A DNA stretch of 64,000 bases, taken from Methylobacterium radiodurans. GTDB taxonomy: Bacteria > Pseudomonadota > Alphaproteobacteria > Rhizobiales > Beijerinckiaceae. The stretch's first letter is position 1. Each line of letters begins with the position of its first letter. Made by a program: the position numbers and the translations under genes. This document shows, one piece after another, positions 16,993 through 26,940 of the stretch. Location: contig NZ_CP029551.1 of assembly GCF_003173735.1 (NCBI RefSeq), positions 2,938,001 through 3,002,000 of the forward strand, written 5' to 3'. The notes under the pieces are model-generated. The model did not search any database. It saw nothing but the letters and a program-made list of their open reading frames with translations, and was not told the origin of the DNA.

Positions 16993-19191
16993 ATGGCGAA
17001 CGGACGCGGACGGGACCGGAGCGAGCCGAACTTCGACGTGCCGGAAGGCCGCGTCGCGGCGCCCGGCACCCTCGACCTGCGCCTGTCCCGCCAGGATCGG
17101 GCGGGAGGCGGCGTGGCGGCATCGGGACGGGACGGCGGCGCCAAGCGCAAGTCCGGCGGCAGCGGCGCGCCCAAGCGCGGCCCGGCCCACAGTCCGGTGC
17201 GCAAACCGAAGAAGCGGCGCGGCTCGCTCCTCGGGCGGCTCGTCTACGGCTGCGTCGTCCTCGGGCTCTGGGCCGTCATCGGGGTGGCTGGCCTCGTCGC
17301 CTACCACGCCTCGCAACTGCCCCCGATCGATCAGCTCGCCGTGCCGAAGCGGCCGCCGAACATCGCCATCCTGGCGAGCGACGGCTCGCTCCTGGCCAAT
17401 CGCGGCGAGACCGGCGGGCGCGTCGTCTCGATCAAGGAATTGCCGCCCTACCTGCCGCGCGCCTTCGTGGCGATCGAGGACCGGCGCTTCTACTCCCATT
17501 TCGGCGTCGATCCGGTCGGCATCGCCCGCGCGGTGGCGCAGAACCTGACCCGGCGCGGCGTGGCGCAGGGCGGCTCGACGCTGACCCAGCAGCTCGCCAA
17601 GAACCTGTTCCTGACGCCGGAGCGCTCGGCCTCGCGCAAGATCCAGGAGGCGATCCTGGCGCTGTGGCTGGAGCACAAATACTCCAAGGACGAGATCCTC
17701 GAACTCTACCTGAACCGGGTCTATTTCGGTGCCGGCGCCTACGGCGTCGAGGCGGCGGCGCAGCGCTATTTCGGCAAGCCCGCCAAGGGCGTGAGCCTGG
17801 CGGAAGCCGCGATGCTCGGCGGCCTCGTCCAGGCGCCGTCCCGGCTCGCCCCGAACCGCAACCTGCCCGCGGCACAGGCGCGCGCCGCCCAGGTGCTCGC
17901 CGCGATGCAGGAGCTCGGCTTCGTGCCGGCCCAGGACGTGAAGGTGGCGCTGGCGCAACCCGCCAAGCCCGCGGGCAGCCGGGGCGGCGGCTCGGCCAAC
18001 TACGTCGCCGACCTCGTGATGGACGTGCTCGACGATTTCGTCGGCAAGTTCGAGAGCGACATCGTGGTCCAGACCACCGTCGATACCAGCCTCCAGGCCA
18101 CCGCCGAGCGGGCGCTGGTGGACGAGCTGAACAAGCAGGGCACCCGCTACAACGTCCACCAGGGCGCGCTGGTCTCGATGAAGCCGGACGGCGCGATCCG
18201 GGCGCTGATCGGCGGGCGCGACTACGCCCAGAGCCAGTTCAACCGGGCCACGACGGCGCGGCGCCAGCCCGGCTCCTCGTTCAAGCCCTTCGTCTACCTC
18301 GCGGCGGTCGAGCGCGGCGCCACGCCCGACAGCGTGCGCGAGGACGCCCCGATCAAGATCGGCAACTGGCAGCCGGAGAACTACTCGCACCGCTACGAGG
18401 GGGCGGTCACGCTCCGCAGCGCGCTCGCCCAGTCCCTCAACACGGTCGCGGTGCGCCTCGGCCAGGAGGTCGGCCCGAAGGCCGTGGTGCAGACGGCCCA
18501 GCGGCTCGGCATCTCCTCGCCCCTCCAGGCCAACGGCTCGATCGCGCTCGGCACCTCCGAGGTGACGCCGCTGGAGATGGTCGGCGCCTACGGCGCCTTC
18601 GCCAACGGCGGCACCGGCGTGATCCCCTACGTGATCGCCACGGTGAAGGCTGCTGACGGCAAGGTGCTGTACCGGCGGGGCGAGGGCGGGCTCGGCCGGG
18701 TCATCGACCCGAACGCCGTCGGCATGATGAACGCGATGATGCACGAGACCTTCGTGTCGGGCACGGCGCGCAAAGGCGACATCGCGGGCTGGGATCTGGC
18801 CGGCAAGACCGGCACCAGCCAGGACTTTCGCGACGCGTGGTTCATCGGCTACTCGGGCAGCCTCGTCACGGGCGTGTGGCTCGGCAACGACGACGGCGAG
18901 CCGACGAAGAAGGCCTCGGGCGGCAACCTGCCGGTCGAGATCTGGAAAACCTACATGAGCGTGGCGCTGAAAGGCCAGACGCCCGTGCCACTGCCCGGCA
19001 TGAACCGCTGGCGCCGGGCGCCGGAGGCGGCGACCACGGCCTCCGTGGCGACGGCGGGCGGCCCGGAGGAGATCCTCGGCCAGATCTTCGGCACCAACCC
19101 GCAGCCGGCCCAGCCACAACCCCGCCGCCGTCAGGCCCAGCCCCAGGACGACCGCAACTTCTTCGAGAAGCTGTTCGGCGTCGGAGAGTAA
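16993..19191 (+). CDS. mrcA: Penicillin-binding protein 1A
   Basis: 732 residues from ATG 16993. A basic cytoplasmic tail of about 80 residues precedes one transmembrane segment (80-103). The glycosyltransferase domain has EDRRFYSHFG (about 161) and QGGSTLTQQLAKN (about 191). The transpeptidase domain has the nucleophile motif SSFK (about 427), SLN (about 481) and KTGTS (about 604). It polymerises and cross-links peptidoglycan. The C-terminus is a Pro/Gln-rich tail. A very long antisense ORF across it is a GC artefact. Confidence 0.93.
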   Translation: MANGRGRDRSEPNFDVPEGRVAAPGTLDLRLSRQDRAGGGVAASGRDGGAKRKSGGSGAPKRGPAHSPVRKPKKRRGSLLGRLVYGCVVLGLWAVIGVAGLVAYHASQLPPIDQLAVPKRPPNIAILASDGSLLANRGETGGRVVSIKELPPYLPRAFVAIEDRRFYSHFGVDPVGIARAVAQNLTRRGVAQGGSTLTQQLAKNLFLTPERSASRKIQEAILALWLEHKYSKDEILELYLNRVYFGAGAYGVEAAAQRYFGKPAKGVSLAEAAMLGGLVQAPSRLAPNRNLPAAQARAAQVLAAMQELGFVPAQDVKVALAQPAKPAGSRGGGSANYVADLVMDVLDDFVGKFESDIVVQTTVDTSLQATAERALVDELNKQGTRYNVHQGALVSMKPDGAIRALIGGRDYAQSQFNRATTARRQPGSSFKPFVYLAAVERGATPDSVREDAPIKIGNWQPENYSHRYEGAVTLRSALAQSLNTVAVRLGQEVGPKAVVQTAQRLGISSPLQANGSIALGTSEVTPLEMVGAYGAFANGGTGVIPYVIATVKAADGKVLYRRGEGGLGRVIDPNAVGMMNAMMHETFVSGTARKGDIAGWDLAGKTGTSQDFRDAWFIGYSGSLVTGVWLGNDDGEPTKKASGGNLPVEIWKTYMSVALKGQTPVPLPGMNRWRRAPEAATTASVATAGGPEEILGQIFGTNPQPAQPQPRRRQAQPQDDRNFFEKLFGVGE

Positions 19192-19204
19192 GGCGGCATC
19201 CAGT

Positions 19205-19300
19205 AGAGCGGTTCGAGATTGCGCATCCCCTCGCCGGGGGCGAGCCGAGCGGTAGCGAAGGTGAGGGGACTTCTCCGGCACCTCGCGGTGAGCCGGAAAG
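19205..19300. repeat. Palindromic GC-rich intergenic repeat (short copy)
   Basis: Between PBP1A and the hydrolase, CCCCTCGCCGGGGGCGAGCC and GAAGGTGAGGGG form stem-type inverted segments. They share the CCCTC...GAGGGG and CCGGAG elements with the longer repeats at 32.7, 37.9 and 41.1 kb. Membership of the same family is likely but not computed. Confidence 0.45.
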
Positions 19301-19304
19301 GGTG

Positions 19305-20192
19305 TCACCCCAGAAAGTCCTCCAGCGCGGCCAGCACGAGGTCCGGGCGCTCCTCCTGCAGGGTGTGGCCGCAATCGAGGGCGTGGCCGCGCACGTTGGC
19401 AGCCTTCTCCCGCCAGGTCGCCAGAACGTCGTAGGTCCGGCCCACCGTGCCCTTCGCGCCCCAGAGCGCCAGCAGCGGCACCACGACGCGCTTCTCGGCA
19501 TCGGCCGCGTCGTGCTCCAGATCGATCGTTGCGGCCGCGCGGTAATCCTCGCAGATGGCGTGGCGGGTCGCCGGGTCGCGGTAGACCCGGAGATACTCGG
19601 CGAAGAGTTCCGGGCTCGGGCTGCCCGGCGTCTTCGACTGGCCGTCCACATGAGTGCGCAGGAAGAATTCCGGGTCCGCGCCGATCAGGCGCTCCGGCAG
19701 GGGCGCCGGCTGGATCAGGAAGAACCACCAGAAATAGGCGGTGGCGAAGGCCTTGTCGGTGCGCGCGTACATGGTCGCGGTGGGCGCGATGTCGAACAGG
19801 GCGAGCCGGGTCACCGCGTCGGGATGGTCGAGCGCCATGCGGTGCGCGACGCGCCCGCCGCGGTCGTGCCCGACCGCCGCAAAGCGCCGGTGACCGAGCG
19901 CGCGCATCACCGCGACCGCGTCCGCCGCCATCGCGCGCTTGGCGTAGTTCGCGTGGCCGGGGCCGCCCTCGGGCTTGTCGGAATCGCCGTAGCCGCGCAG
20001 GTCCATCGCCACCACGCTGAAGCGCCGGGCGAGTTGAGGCGCCACCGCGTGCCACGTGCTGTGCGTCTGCGGGTGACCGTGCAGCAGAAGGAGGGGCGGG
20101 CCCGAGCCCCCGGTCGCGGTGCGGATCCGGACGCCGCCCGCATCGATGTCCTGCAGCGTGAAGCCTGCCAGGAACGGGTCCGCCGCCGTCAT
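19305..20192 (-). CDS. Alpha/beta hydrolase, fluoroacetate-dehalogenase-like
   Basis: 295 residues. Features are HGHPQTHSTWH (oxyanion loop), RGYGDSDKP, the Asp nucleophile in GHDRGGR at about 106 with both carboxylate-binding arginines, and His in DCGHTL near 273. This is the haloacetate/fluoroacetate dehalogenase branch, which displaces halide from 2-haloacids. Characterised fluoroacetate enzymes use a His-Trp pair in the halide pocket; here the segment reads FWWFFLIQ, so the His seems replaced by Trp. It may therefore be a different hydrolase of the same fold. Not in an obvious operon. Confidence 0.7.
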   Translation of the reverse strand: MTAADPFLAGFTLQDIDAGGVRIRTATGGSGPPLLLLHGHPQTHSTWHAVAPQLARRFSVVAMDLRGYGDSDKPEGGPGHANYAKRAMAADAVAVMRALGHRRFAAVGHDRGGRVAHRMALDHPDAVTRLALFDIAPTATMYARTDKAFATAYFWWFFLIQPAPLPERLIGADPEFFLRTHVDGQSKTPGSPSPELFAEYLRVYRDPATRHAICEDYRAAATIDLEHDAADAEKRVVVPLLALWGAKGTVGRTYDVLATWREKAANVRGHALDCGHTLQEERPDLVLAALEDFLG

Positions 20193-20305
20193 GATTCACC
20201 CTTCGTCGCGGGAGCCGAGCGGGGCGTAGCGGAGGGCTGCGCTCTCGGAAAGGGCGCGGGGCGACGATCCTGTTGGGATGTGGGCCGCGCGGAGCGGAGC
20301 CGGCC

Positions 20306-21016
20306 TCAGGCCGCGCTGAGGCGGAGCAGCGGCGGGATCAGCGTCCCGGCCGAGTCCTCGACCGTGAGATCCTGCGTGCGAATCACGAGGTCCGGCGCCT
20401 CCGGCGCCTCGTAGGGGGCCGAGATGCCGGTGAAGTCTGCGATCTTGCCGGCGCGCGCCCGGTCGTAGAGCCCCTTGGGGTCGCGCGCCTCGCAGACCGC
20501 GAGCGGCGTGTCGATGAAGACCTCGAGGAACGGCACGTCGCCCGCGATGCGGCGGGCCATGGCGCGCTCCTCGCGGAACGGCGAGATCAGCGAAACCACG
20601 ACCACCAGCCCGGCCTCGGCCATCAGGCGGGCGGTCTCGGCGGCGCGGCGGATGTTCTCGGCCCGGTCGGCGGCGCTGAAGCCGAGGTCGCGGTTCAAAC
20701 CGTGGCGCAGGTTGTCCCCGTCGAGCACCATCGTGTGCCGCCCGGCCTCGGTCAGCGCCCGGTCGGCGGCGTTGGCGATGCTCGACTTGCCGGCGCCCGA
20801 GAGACCCGTGAACCACGCGATGGCCGGCCTCTGGCCGAGTGTCCGCCAGCGGGCCTCGCGGGGCTGGAGGGTGTGCCAGGTCAGGTTATCGGAGCAGGTG
20901 GAGCGCTCGGCGAACAGGGACTTGGACAAGGACTCGATCTCTGTGACGGTCTCTCCGGCGTCGAGGTGGACGCGGAAGCTTCGGAACGGCGCCGTGGGGA
21001 ACGAACCGCCTCTCAT
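20306..21016 (-). CDS. cysC: Adenylylsulfate kinase
   Basis: 236 residues. GLSGAGKSS (Walker A, about 70-78), DGDNLRHGLNRDLGFS, the lid region, and DPKGLYDRARAGKI near the end define APS kinase, which makes PAPS from adenylylsulfate and ATP. The stretch NLTWHTLQ before the P-loop is like the linker seen when CysC is fused to CysN, but here no CysN is attached. It stands next to an MFS gene rather than cysDN. Start codon not certain; an internal start would leave the kinase intact. Confidence 0.9.
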   Translation of the reverse strand: MRGGSFPTAPFRSFRVHLDAGETVTEIESLSKSLFAERSTCSDNLTWHTLQPREARWRTLGQRPAIAWFTGLSGAGKSSIANAADRALTEAGRHTMVLDGDNLRHGLNRDLGFSAADRAENIRRAAETARLMAEAGLVVVVSLISPFREERAMARRIAGDVPFLEVFIDTPLAVCEARDPKGLYDRARAGKIADFTGISAPYEAPEAPDLVIRTQDLTVEDSAGTLIPPLLRLSAA

Positions 21017-21058
21017 GCGACCCGGGCGGGTAACGGGACCGGGGTTTTTCCGGGCCCC

Positions 21059-22237
21059 TCAGGCCGCCCCGACCTGCCGGGCACGTCCGGCTCCGAGCGC
21101 GCAGGCCGCGGCGCCTGCGGCCAGAGCGCAGAACAGCAGCGAGGAGGCACCCCAGCCGCCGAACACCTCGTGGGCCAGGCCGAAGCCGAGAGGTCCAAGC
21201 GAGGCGATGGTGTAGCCGACGCCCTGCGCCATGGCCGAGAGCGCGGCGGCTCCCCGCGTGTCGCGCGCGCGCAGGACGATGATGGTGAGCCCGAGCCCGA
21301 AGCAGCCGCCGAGCCCGAAGCCGAGCGCGAGCGTCGCGGGCACAAGCAGCGCGACGGGCCCGTGCGCCACCGCGAGGTAGCAGGCGGCGGTGAGCCCGAC
21401 GATGGCGAGCGCCGCCCCGCGCTGGTCGCGGAGCTTGGCGGCCACGGTCGGGACCAGCAGGGCCGCCGGCGCTTGGCCGACGCTCATCAACGCCGCCACG
21501 AAGCCGGCATCGACGGTGCTCAGGCCCCGGTCGTGCAGCACCAGCGGCACCCAGCCGAACAGGATGTAGGCGAGCGAGGATTGCAGGCCCATGAAGCCCG
21601 TGACCTGCCAAGCCAGCGGCTCGCGCCAGATCGCCCGGCGGGGCGCCGGTGCGGGCGCGGCGGGGCTGGCCGGGCGGGCGAGGGGAGCCCAGGCGAGCGC
21701 GGCGAGAACGGCCGGCGCCGCCCAGGCGGCGAGCGCCAGCGACCAGTCCCCGCCGAACAGGCCCTGGAGCGGCACGGTGAGGCCGGCGCCCGCGGCCGCC
21801 CCGAGGCAGAGCGTCATGGTATAGAGGCCGGTCATCAGCCCGGCGCGGCCCGGGAACTCGCGCTTGACGAGCCCCGGGATCAGCACGCCCGCGAGCCCGA
21901 TGCCGAGCGAGGCGATGCAGGCCCCGGCGAAGAGCGGCACAAGGCCACCCAGCGCCCGCAGCGCCAGCCCCACCGCGACGATCGCGGCGGCGAGCAGGAT
22001 GCCGCGGTCTGGACCCAGGCGCCGCCCGACCGCGGGCGCGAGCGCGCAGGCGAGGCCGAGGAACAGCACCGGCAGGGTGGTGAGCACGGAGGCGCCCGCG
22101 GCGCCGAGGCCCGTCTCGGCCCGGATCGCGGCGAGCAGCGGCCCGACGGTGGTCAGCGCCGGGCGCAGGTTGAACGCGACCAGCATCAGGCCGCACCCGA
22201 GCAGCAGCGGGTGCGGCGCCCTCACGGCAACGCTCAT
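21059..22237 (-). CDS. MFS transporter, CynX/NimT type
   Basis: 392 residues with about 12 hydrophobic segments. ATG 22237 is chosen because it overlaps the lnt stop by four bases; the longer in-frame reading has no membrane character. The N-terminal FNLRPALTTVGPLL is the signature of the cyanate/2-nitroimidazole transporter branch. The substrate cannot be inferred. It is downstream of and probably co-transcribed with lnt. Confidence 0.8.
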   Translation of the reverse strand: MSVAVRAPHPLLLGCGLMLVAFNLRPALTTVGPLLAAIRAETGLGAAGASVLTTLPVLFLGLACALAPAVGRRLGPDRGILLAAAIVAVGLALRALGGLVPLFAGACIASLGIGLAGVLIPGLVKREFPGRAGLMTGLYTMTLCLGAAAGAGLTVPLQGLFGGDWSLALAAWAAPAVLAALAWAPLARPASPAAPAPAPRRAIWREPLAWQVTGFMGLQSSLAYILFGWVPLVLHDRGLSTVDAGFVAALMSVGQAPAALLVPTVAAKLRDQRGAALAIVGLTAACYLAVAHGPVALLVPATLALGFGLGGCFGLGLTIIVLRARDTRGAAALSAMAQGVGYTIASLGPLGFGLAHEVFGGWGASSLLFCALAAGAAACALGAGRARQVGAA

Positions 22238-23928
22238 GCGCGCATCCCAGCCCGCGGTCGCGCGCGCGCGCTGGCGCGCAGATTGGCACGTAGCGCCCCC
22301 AGCAGGCAGGCGGCCAGCATCAGCCCGAAGGGCAGGTCGCCGAGGCGGCCGTAGAGGGTGCCGCCGACGAGGCGCGCCGGCAGGTCGGCGTCGAGGATCC
22401 GCTCCCGGTCGAGCGGCAGGCTCGCGGTGACGCGCCCGTGCGGGTCGATCACGGCCGAGATGCCCGTATTCGCGTCGCGCACCAGCGGCAGGCCCTCCTC
22501 GACGGCGCGCAGGCGCGCCTGGGCGAGGTGCTGGCGCGGGCCCGGCGTGTCGCCGAACCACGCGTCGTTGGTGACGTTCAGGATCAGGCCCGCCGGCGCA
22601 GCGCCCGCGGGCAGGATTGCGCCCGGAAAGATCGCCTCGTAGCAGATCGTGGCGGCGACCGGCGGCAGGCCCGGTACGGTGAGGATGCGCTGAGCCGCCC
22701 GCTCGCCGGCCGTGAAGCCGCCGGGGATCGCCACGAACTGGCGCAGGCCCACCGCCCGCAGGAGCCAGTCGAGGGGAGCCGGAAGGTACTCGCCGAAGGG
22801 CACGAGGTGGACCTTGTCGTAGCTGTCCGTGATCCGCCCGCCCGGCTCGATCGCCAGGATGGCATTGTAGTAGCGCAGGCGCTCGCCCGGCAGCGGCTCG
22901 TCGGCCCGCGCCGCGCCGGTGAGCAGGATCTGTCCCGGCTCGATCCCGGCGCCGACCTTGGCGAGCGCGTCCGGATCGCGCTGGATCAGGAACGGAAAGG
23001 CCGATTCCGGCCAGACGATGTGGGTCGGGCGGGGCTCGCCGGGCTCAGGGGCGCGGCGGGTCAGCTCGACGTAGCGCTCGACGATGTCGTCGCGGTTCTC
23101 CGGCCGGAACTTGGCGTCCTGCGGCAGGTTCGGCTGCACGAGGCGCAGGCGCACGCCCGCCACCACCGGATCGGGCGCCGGGCCGACCCGCCACGCGCCG
23201 TAGAGCGCGAGCGCCGCCAGCACGATCGCGGCGGCGAGCGTCGGCCCGAAGCGGCTGCGCGGGTTCGAGCCGGTGGCGAGCGTGGCCGGCGCGGCGCAGA
23301 CCAGCACGGCGAGCACGGTCAGCCCGTAGAGCCCGACGACGCTCGCCGCCTGCATCAGCCGCAGATCCTGGCCCAGCGCCATGCCCAGCGTGTTCCACGG
23401 AAAGCCGGTCAGGATATGCCCGCGGAGCCACTCGGCGGCGCCGATCCCGAAGGCGAGCGCCGCGATCCGGCCGGGGCCGCGGACCCAGAGCGCGCCCGCC
23501 GCCGCGAAGCCCGCGCCGTAGAACAGCCCGAGCCCGAAGGGCAGGCCGACGACGCCGAGCGGCATCGCCCAGGCGAACTCGTCGGCCTCGACCAGGAAGG
23601 CGGCACCGAGCCACCACAGGCCGGCGGTGAGGTAGCCGAAGCCCCAGGCCCAGCCGACGAGGCCGCAGGGCAGGAGGCGCCGGAGCGCCGGGCGGTCCGC
23701 GGCGGCGGCGTCCGTGAGCCAGACGGCGACGCTGAGCGAGAGGGCGAGCGCGGGCAGGATGCCGAAAGGCGGCATGGCGAGCGCGCCGAGCGCGCCCGCG
23801 AGCCAGGCGAGGCCGAGCCGGCGCCAGCCGGTGAGGCGCAGGATCGGGCGCAGGGCGCCTGCGCTCCCGCGCGGCCCGTCGGAGGGATGCGCGGCGGTGC
23901 GGCTGTGAAGGGAGAGCGTCGGTGCCAT
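22234..23928 (-). CDS. lnt: Apolipoprotein N-acyltransferase
   Basis: 564 residues from ATG 23928. An N-terminal membrane domain of several helices is followed by a nitrilase-like domain. Its catalytic Glu is in VWPESAF (about 305), Lys in DKVHLVPFGEY (about 370) and Cys in ICYEAIF (about 428). It transfers the third acyl chain to lipoproteins in the inner membrane. The gene order lnt-corC-ybeY-phoH-miaB is the classic conserved arrangement. Confidence 0.95.
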   Translation of the reverse strand: MAPTLSLHSRTAAHPSDGPRGSAGALRPILRLTGWRRLGLAWLAGALGALAMPPFGILPALALSLSVAVWLTDAAAADRPALRRLLPCGLVGWAWGFGYLTAGLWWLGAAFLVEADEFAWAMPLGVVGLPFGLGLFYGAGFAAAGALWVRGPGRIAALAFGIGAAEWLRGHILTGFPWNTLGMALGQDLRLMQAASVVGLYGLTVLAVLVCAAPATLATGSNPRSRFGPTLAAAIVLAALALYGAWRVGPAPDPVVAGVRLRLVQPNLPQDAKFRPENRDDIVERYVELTRRAPEPGEPRPTHIVWPESAFPFLIQRDPDALAKVGAGIEPGQILLTGAARADEPLPGERLRYYNAILAIEPGGRITDSYDKVHLVPFGEYLPAPLDWLLRAVGLRQFVAIPGGFTAGERAAQRILTVPGLPPVAATICYEAIFPGAILPAGAAPAGLILNVTNDAWFGDTPGPRQHLAQARLRAVEEGLPLVRDANTGISAVIDPHGRVTASLPLDRERILDADLPARLVGGTLYGRLGDLPFGLMLAACLLGALRANLRASARARPRAGMRA

Positions 23929-24078
23929 CGGTCCGGGACCCGTATGCGGATCCCTTGGCCGGGAAAAGGCGCCGAAAGCGTGACGGCGCAAGCGATCGAC
24001 GCGATCTCAACCCCGGGGAGCGCCGTCGCCTACAGCTTCGTGCGCTCCTCGTGAACGAGGCTCAGGCCGTCCGCGACC

Positions 24079-25212
24079 TCACGCCCGCGGCGGCTCCGCG
24101 ACCGCGGCGGGCGGAGGGAGGGCCAGCGGCACCACCGCCTCGATCCGGGCGGGGCCGCGCTTGAAGCGTAGGCGCTTGAGGCGGCGCGGGTCGGCGTCGA
24201 GCACCTCGAATTCCAGATCGCCCGGGCCGCTGATCGTCTCGCCCCGGGCGGGCACGCGGCCGGCCAGCGTCACCACCATGCCGCCGATCGTGTCGATCTC
24301 CTCGGCCATCTCGCCCACCGCCGCCACCAGATCGACGCCGGTCGCCTCCGAGACCTCGGCGAGCGGCGCGCGGGCGTCGGCCACGAAGATCTCGCCCTCG
24401 CCGTCGAGGCGCTGCACCATCTGGCCCTCGGCCACGTCGTGCTCGTCCTCGATGTCGCCGACCACCATCTCGATCAGGTCCTCGATCGAGATCAGCCCGT
24501 CGGTGCCGCCGTACTCGTCGATGACGAGCGCCATGTGGGTGCGCTGCGCCTGCATGCGGACCAGGAGGTCGATCGCCGGCATGGAGGGCGGCACGAACAG
24601 GACCGGGCGCTGGATCCCGGTGGAGGCGAGCGTCGCCGAGAGGTCCACGCTGCCGAGGTTGAGCATGCGCAGCGCGCGCGCCGCCCCGCGCCGGGTGCGG
24701 GCGCCCGGGCTCTGCGGATCGAGCGCGCCGGCCATCGCCGCCGCCTGCGCGCCCGGCACCGGCGAGCCGCGGCGGGCGCCGGCCTCGGCACGGGCCGCGA
24801 TGTGATCGACGAAGTCGCGGATGTGGACCATGCCGCGGGGGTCGTCGAGCGTCTCGCCGTAGACCGGCAGGCGGGAATGGCCGGCGGTGCGAAAGAGGCG
24901 CAGCAGGTCGCCGAGGCTCGTGTCGATCGAGACCGCGACGATGTCGGCCCGGGGAATCATCACGTCGTCCACCCGCACCTTGTGCAGGCCGAGCACGTTC
25001 TTGAGCATGGCGCGCTCGTAGGGCGAGAACCCGTTCTCGCCCGTATCGGGCTCACTCAGCGCGTCCTCGATGTCGTCGCGGAGGCTGTCGCGCGGCTTCA
25101 GGTGCAGCGCCTGGAGAAGGCGGTCGTACCAGGGCTCGCGCGCCTGGCCCTGCTCGCCTTCGGGGGTGCTGGACGCGGCCTGGGCCGCGCCGCGACTTCG
25201 ATCGTTGGTCAT
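24079..25212 (-). CDS. CorC/HlyC-type CBS-domain protein
   Basis: 377 residues. A tandem CBS region begins near residue 78 ([18 protein letters not shown]) and continues to [16 protein letters not shown], then [22 protein letters not shown]-terminal CorC_HlyC domain (about 290-370) follows. The two CBS halves are separated by a longer than usual Ala/Arg/Pro linker around 150-185. No transmembrane part, as in E. coli CorC (YbeX). It sits between ybeY and lnt. Confidence 0.9.
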   Translation of the reverse strand: MTNDRSRGAAQAASSTPEGEQGQAREPWYDRLLQALHLKPRDSLRDDIEDALSEPDTGENGFSPYERAMLKNVLGLHKVRVDDVMIPRADIVAVSIDTSLGDLLRLFRTAGHSRLPVYGETLDDPRGMVHIRDFVDHIAARAEAGARRGSPVPGAQAAAMAGALDPQSPGARTRRGAARALRMLNLGSVDLSATLASTGIQRPVLFVPPSMPAIDLLVRMQAQRTHMALVIDEYGGTDGLISIEDLIEMVVGDIEDEHDVAEGQMVQRLDGEGEIFVADARAPLAEVSEATGVDLVAAVGEMAEEIDTIGGMVVTLAGRVPARGETISGPGDLEFEVLDADPRRLKRLRFKRGPARIEAVVPLALPPPAAVAEPPRA

Positions 25213-25245
25213 GTCGTCCGGGTCTGGGGTGAGGTCACCGACCGC

Positions 25246-25752
25246 TCAGAGGGGCTCGGGCTCTTCGGCATAGGGGTTCGGCACCCCGAGTCCGGCGAGC
25301 GCCGCGATCTCGAGGGCCTCCATGGCGTCGGCCTCGGCCTCGCCGGTCTCGTGGTCCTGTCCGAGCAGGTGCAGGGTGCCATGAACGAGAAGATGGGCGA
25401 GATGGTCGCGGAACGGCTTCGACTGCTCCGTACTCTCGCGCAGCACCGTGTCATACGCAAGAACCACGTCGCCGAGCGGTGTCGCGACGCCGGCATGGCG
25501 CGGCTGCGGGGCAGCCGGAAAGGACAGCACGTTCGTGGGCTTGTCCTTTTCCCGCCAGGTGCGGTTGAGGTCCTGCACGGTTGCGTCGTCGGCGAGCAGC
25601 ACGCTGACCTCCAGGGCGCCCGCGGGCCGCTCGGGGGCTGCGGCGATCCCCGCCTCGACGGCGCGAATCACCAGGGCTTCGAGGTCGGGCAGGGCCGCCT
25701 CCCAGCGCACGTCATCGACCGCCACGTCGATCTCGGTGTCCGTCTCCGGCAT
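25246..25752 (-). CDS. ybeY: Endoribonuclease YbeY
   Basis: 168 residues. The zinc motif HGTLHLLGQDH (about 124-134, HxxxHxxxxxH) and NVLSFP identify YbeY, which takes part in 16S rRNA 3' maturation and ribosome quality control. It is two bases downstream of phoH and 33 bases before corC. Confidence 0.94.
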   Translation of the reverse strand: MPETDTEIDVAVDDVRWEAALPDLEALVIRAVEAGIAAAPERPAGALEVSVLLADDATVQDLNRTWREKDKPTNVLSFPAAPQPRHAGVATPLGDVVLAYDTVLRESTEQSKPFRDHLAHLLVHGTLHLLGQDHETGEAEADAMEALEIAALAGLGVPNPYAEEPEPL

Positions 25753-25754
25753 GG

Positions 25755-26870
25755 TCAGGCGAGCGGCCGGCGGCGCGGGTTCGGGTTGCGGTCGGCCTCC
25801 GATTCGCCGTGGGCGGCGCGCTCGTAGGCGGTGACGATGCGGCGCACGAGGTCGTGGCGCACTACGTCCACGTCCTTGAAGGTGACGCGCCCGATGCCCT
25901 CGACGCCGTCGAGCACCGAGACCGCCTCGACGAGGCCGGATTTCTGGCCCGGCGGCAGGTCGATCTGGCTCGGGTCGCCCGTCACGATCATGCGCGAGTT
26001 CTCGCCGAGCCGGGTCAGGAACATCTTCATCTGCATGGAGGTGGTGTTCTGGGCTTCATCCAGCAGCACCACGGCGTTGGTCAGCGTGCGCCCGCGCATG
26101 AAGGCCAGCGGCGCGATCTCGATGATGCCGGTCTGCAGGCCGCGGTCGACGTGGCGCGCCTCCATGAAGTCGTAGAGGGCGTCGTAGATCGGGCGCAGAT
26201 ACGGATCGACCTTCTCGCGCATGTCGCCCGGCAGGAAGCCTAGGCGCTCGCCCGCCTCGACGGCGGGGCGCGACAGGATCAGCCGCTCGGCGTGGCCCTG
26301 CTCGAGGAGCGAGACCGCGTGCCCGACGGCGAGCCAGGTCTTGCCGGTGCCGGCCGGCCCCTCGGCGAAGACGAGTTCGTTGGTGCGCAGGGCCCGGATA
26401 TAGGCGTCCTGCGCAGCGTTGCGGGCGCGGACCGCGCCGCGGCGACGGGTGGCGATCTGCTCGAAATGCTGGCCGTTGCCGCCGTTCCCGTTGCCGGTCC
26501 CGGCCGGGATCTCGGCGGAGGGGAACAGGTTGCCCTGGACCGTCGCCTCCTGGATCGCGCCGTCGACGTCGCCGATCGTGAGCGGACCGCCCGCGCGGGA
26601 GCGGTCGTAGAGCTTCTCGAAGACGCGGCGGGCGAGTTCGGCCGCGTCCGGCGGACCCTTGACCACGAGGTGGTTGCCGAGCGCGGTCGCGGTCACCTCC
26701 AGCCGGCGCTCGATATGCGCGACGTTCTGGTCGTACTGTCCGAAGACGAGGCTCGCGAGGCGGTTGTCGTCGAAGGTCAGCGAGATCTCGGCGGTCTCGT
26801 AGGGGCCGCGGGGGCCGGCGCTCCGGGGGCGCGGCGCGCCCCGCCCGGCCGCTCCGTCAGATGGCGTCAA
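25755..26870 (-). CDS. phoH: PhoH-family ATPase
   Basis: 371 residues. Walker A GPAGTGKT near 170 and Walker B VVLLDEAQN near 270 are followed by TGDPSQIDLP. An N-terminal KH-like region is suggested by LTFDDNRLASLVFGQYDQN. A Gly/Asn-rich linker at about 125-135 is an unusual embellishment. It is thought to act on RNA with YbeY, its immediate neighbour. Confidence 0.93.
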   Translation of the reverse strand: MTPSDGAAGRGAPRPRSAGPRGPYETAEISLTFDDNRLASLVFGQYDQNVAHIERRLEVTATALGNHLVVKGPPDAAELARRVFEKLYDRSRAGGPLTIGDVDGAIQEATVQGNLFPSAEIPAGTGNGNGGNGQHFEQIATRRRGAVRARNAAQDAYIRALRTNELVFAEGPAGTGKTWLAVGHAVSLLEQGHAERLILSRPAVEAGERLGFLPGDMREKVDPYLRPIYDALYDFMEARHVDRGLQTGIIEIAPLAFMRGRTLTNAVVLLDEAQNTTSMQMKMFLTRLGENSRMIVTGDPSQIDLPPGQKSGLVEAVSVLDGVEGIGRVTFKDVDVVRHDLVRRIVTAYERAAHGESEADRNPNPRRRPLA

Positions 26871-26940
26871 AGGCAGGTCCTCTTGTGGTGGGACGTAGAT
26901 AAGTCCCTCCCGCGCGCGGCGGGAGAGGCGCGGTGTCGCC

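Noticed and set aside
16921..20199. A 1092-codon minus-strand ORF across PBP1A and the hydrolase
   Set aside because: It is antisense to a full PBP1A with all motifs and runs into the hydrolase gene in another frame. Composition is Arg/Ala/Gly-rich, typical of high-GC shadows.
20273..22354. A 693-codon plus-strand ORF across cysC and the MFS gene
   Set aside because: Antisense to two well-defined genes; low complexity Arg/Gly/Ala.
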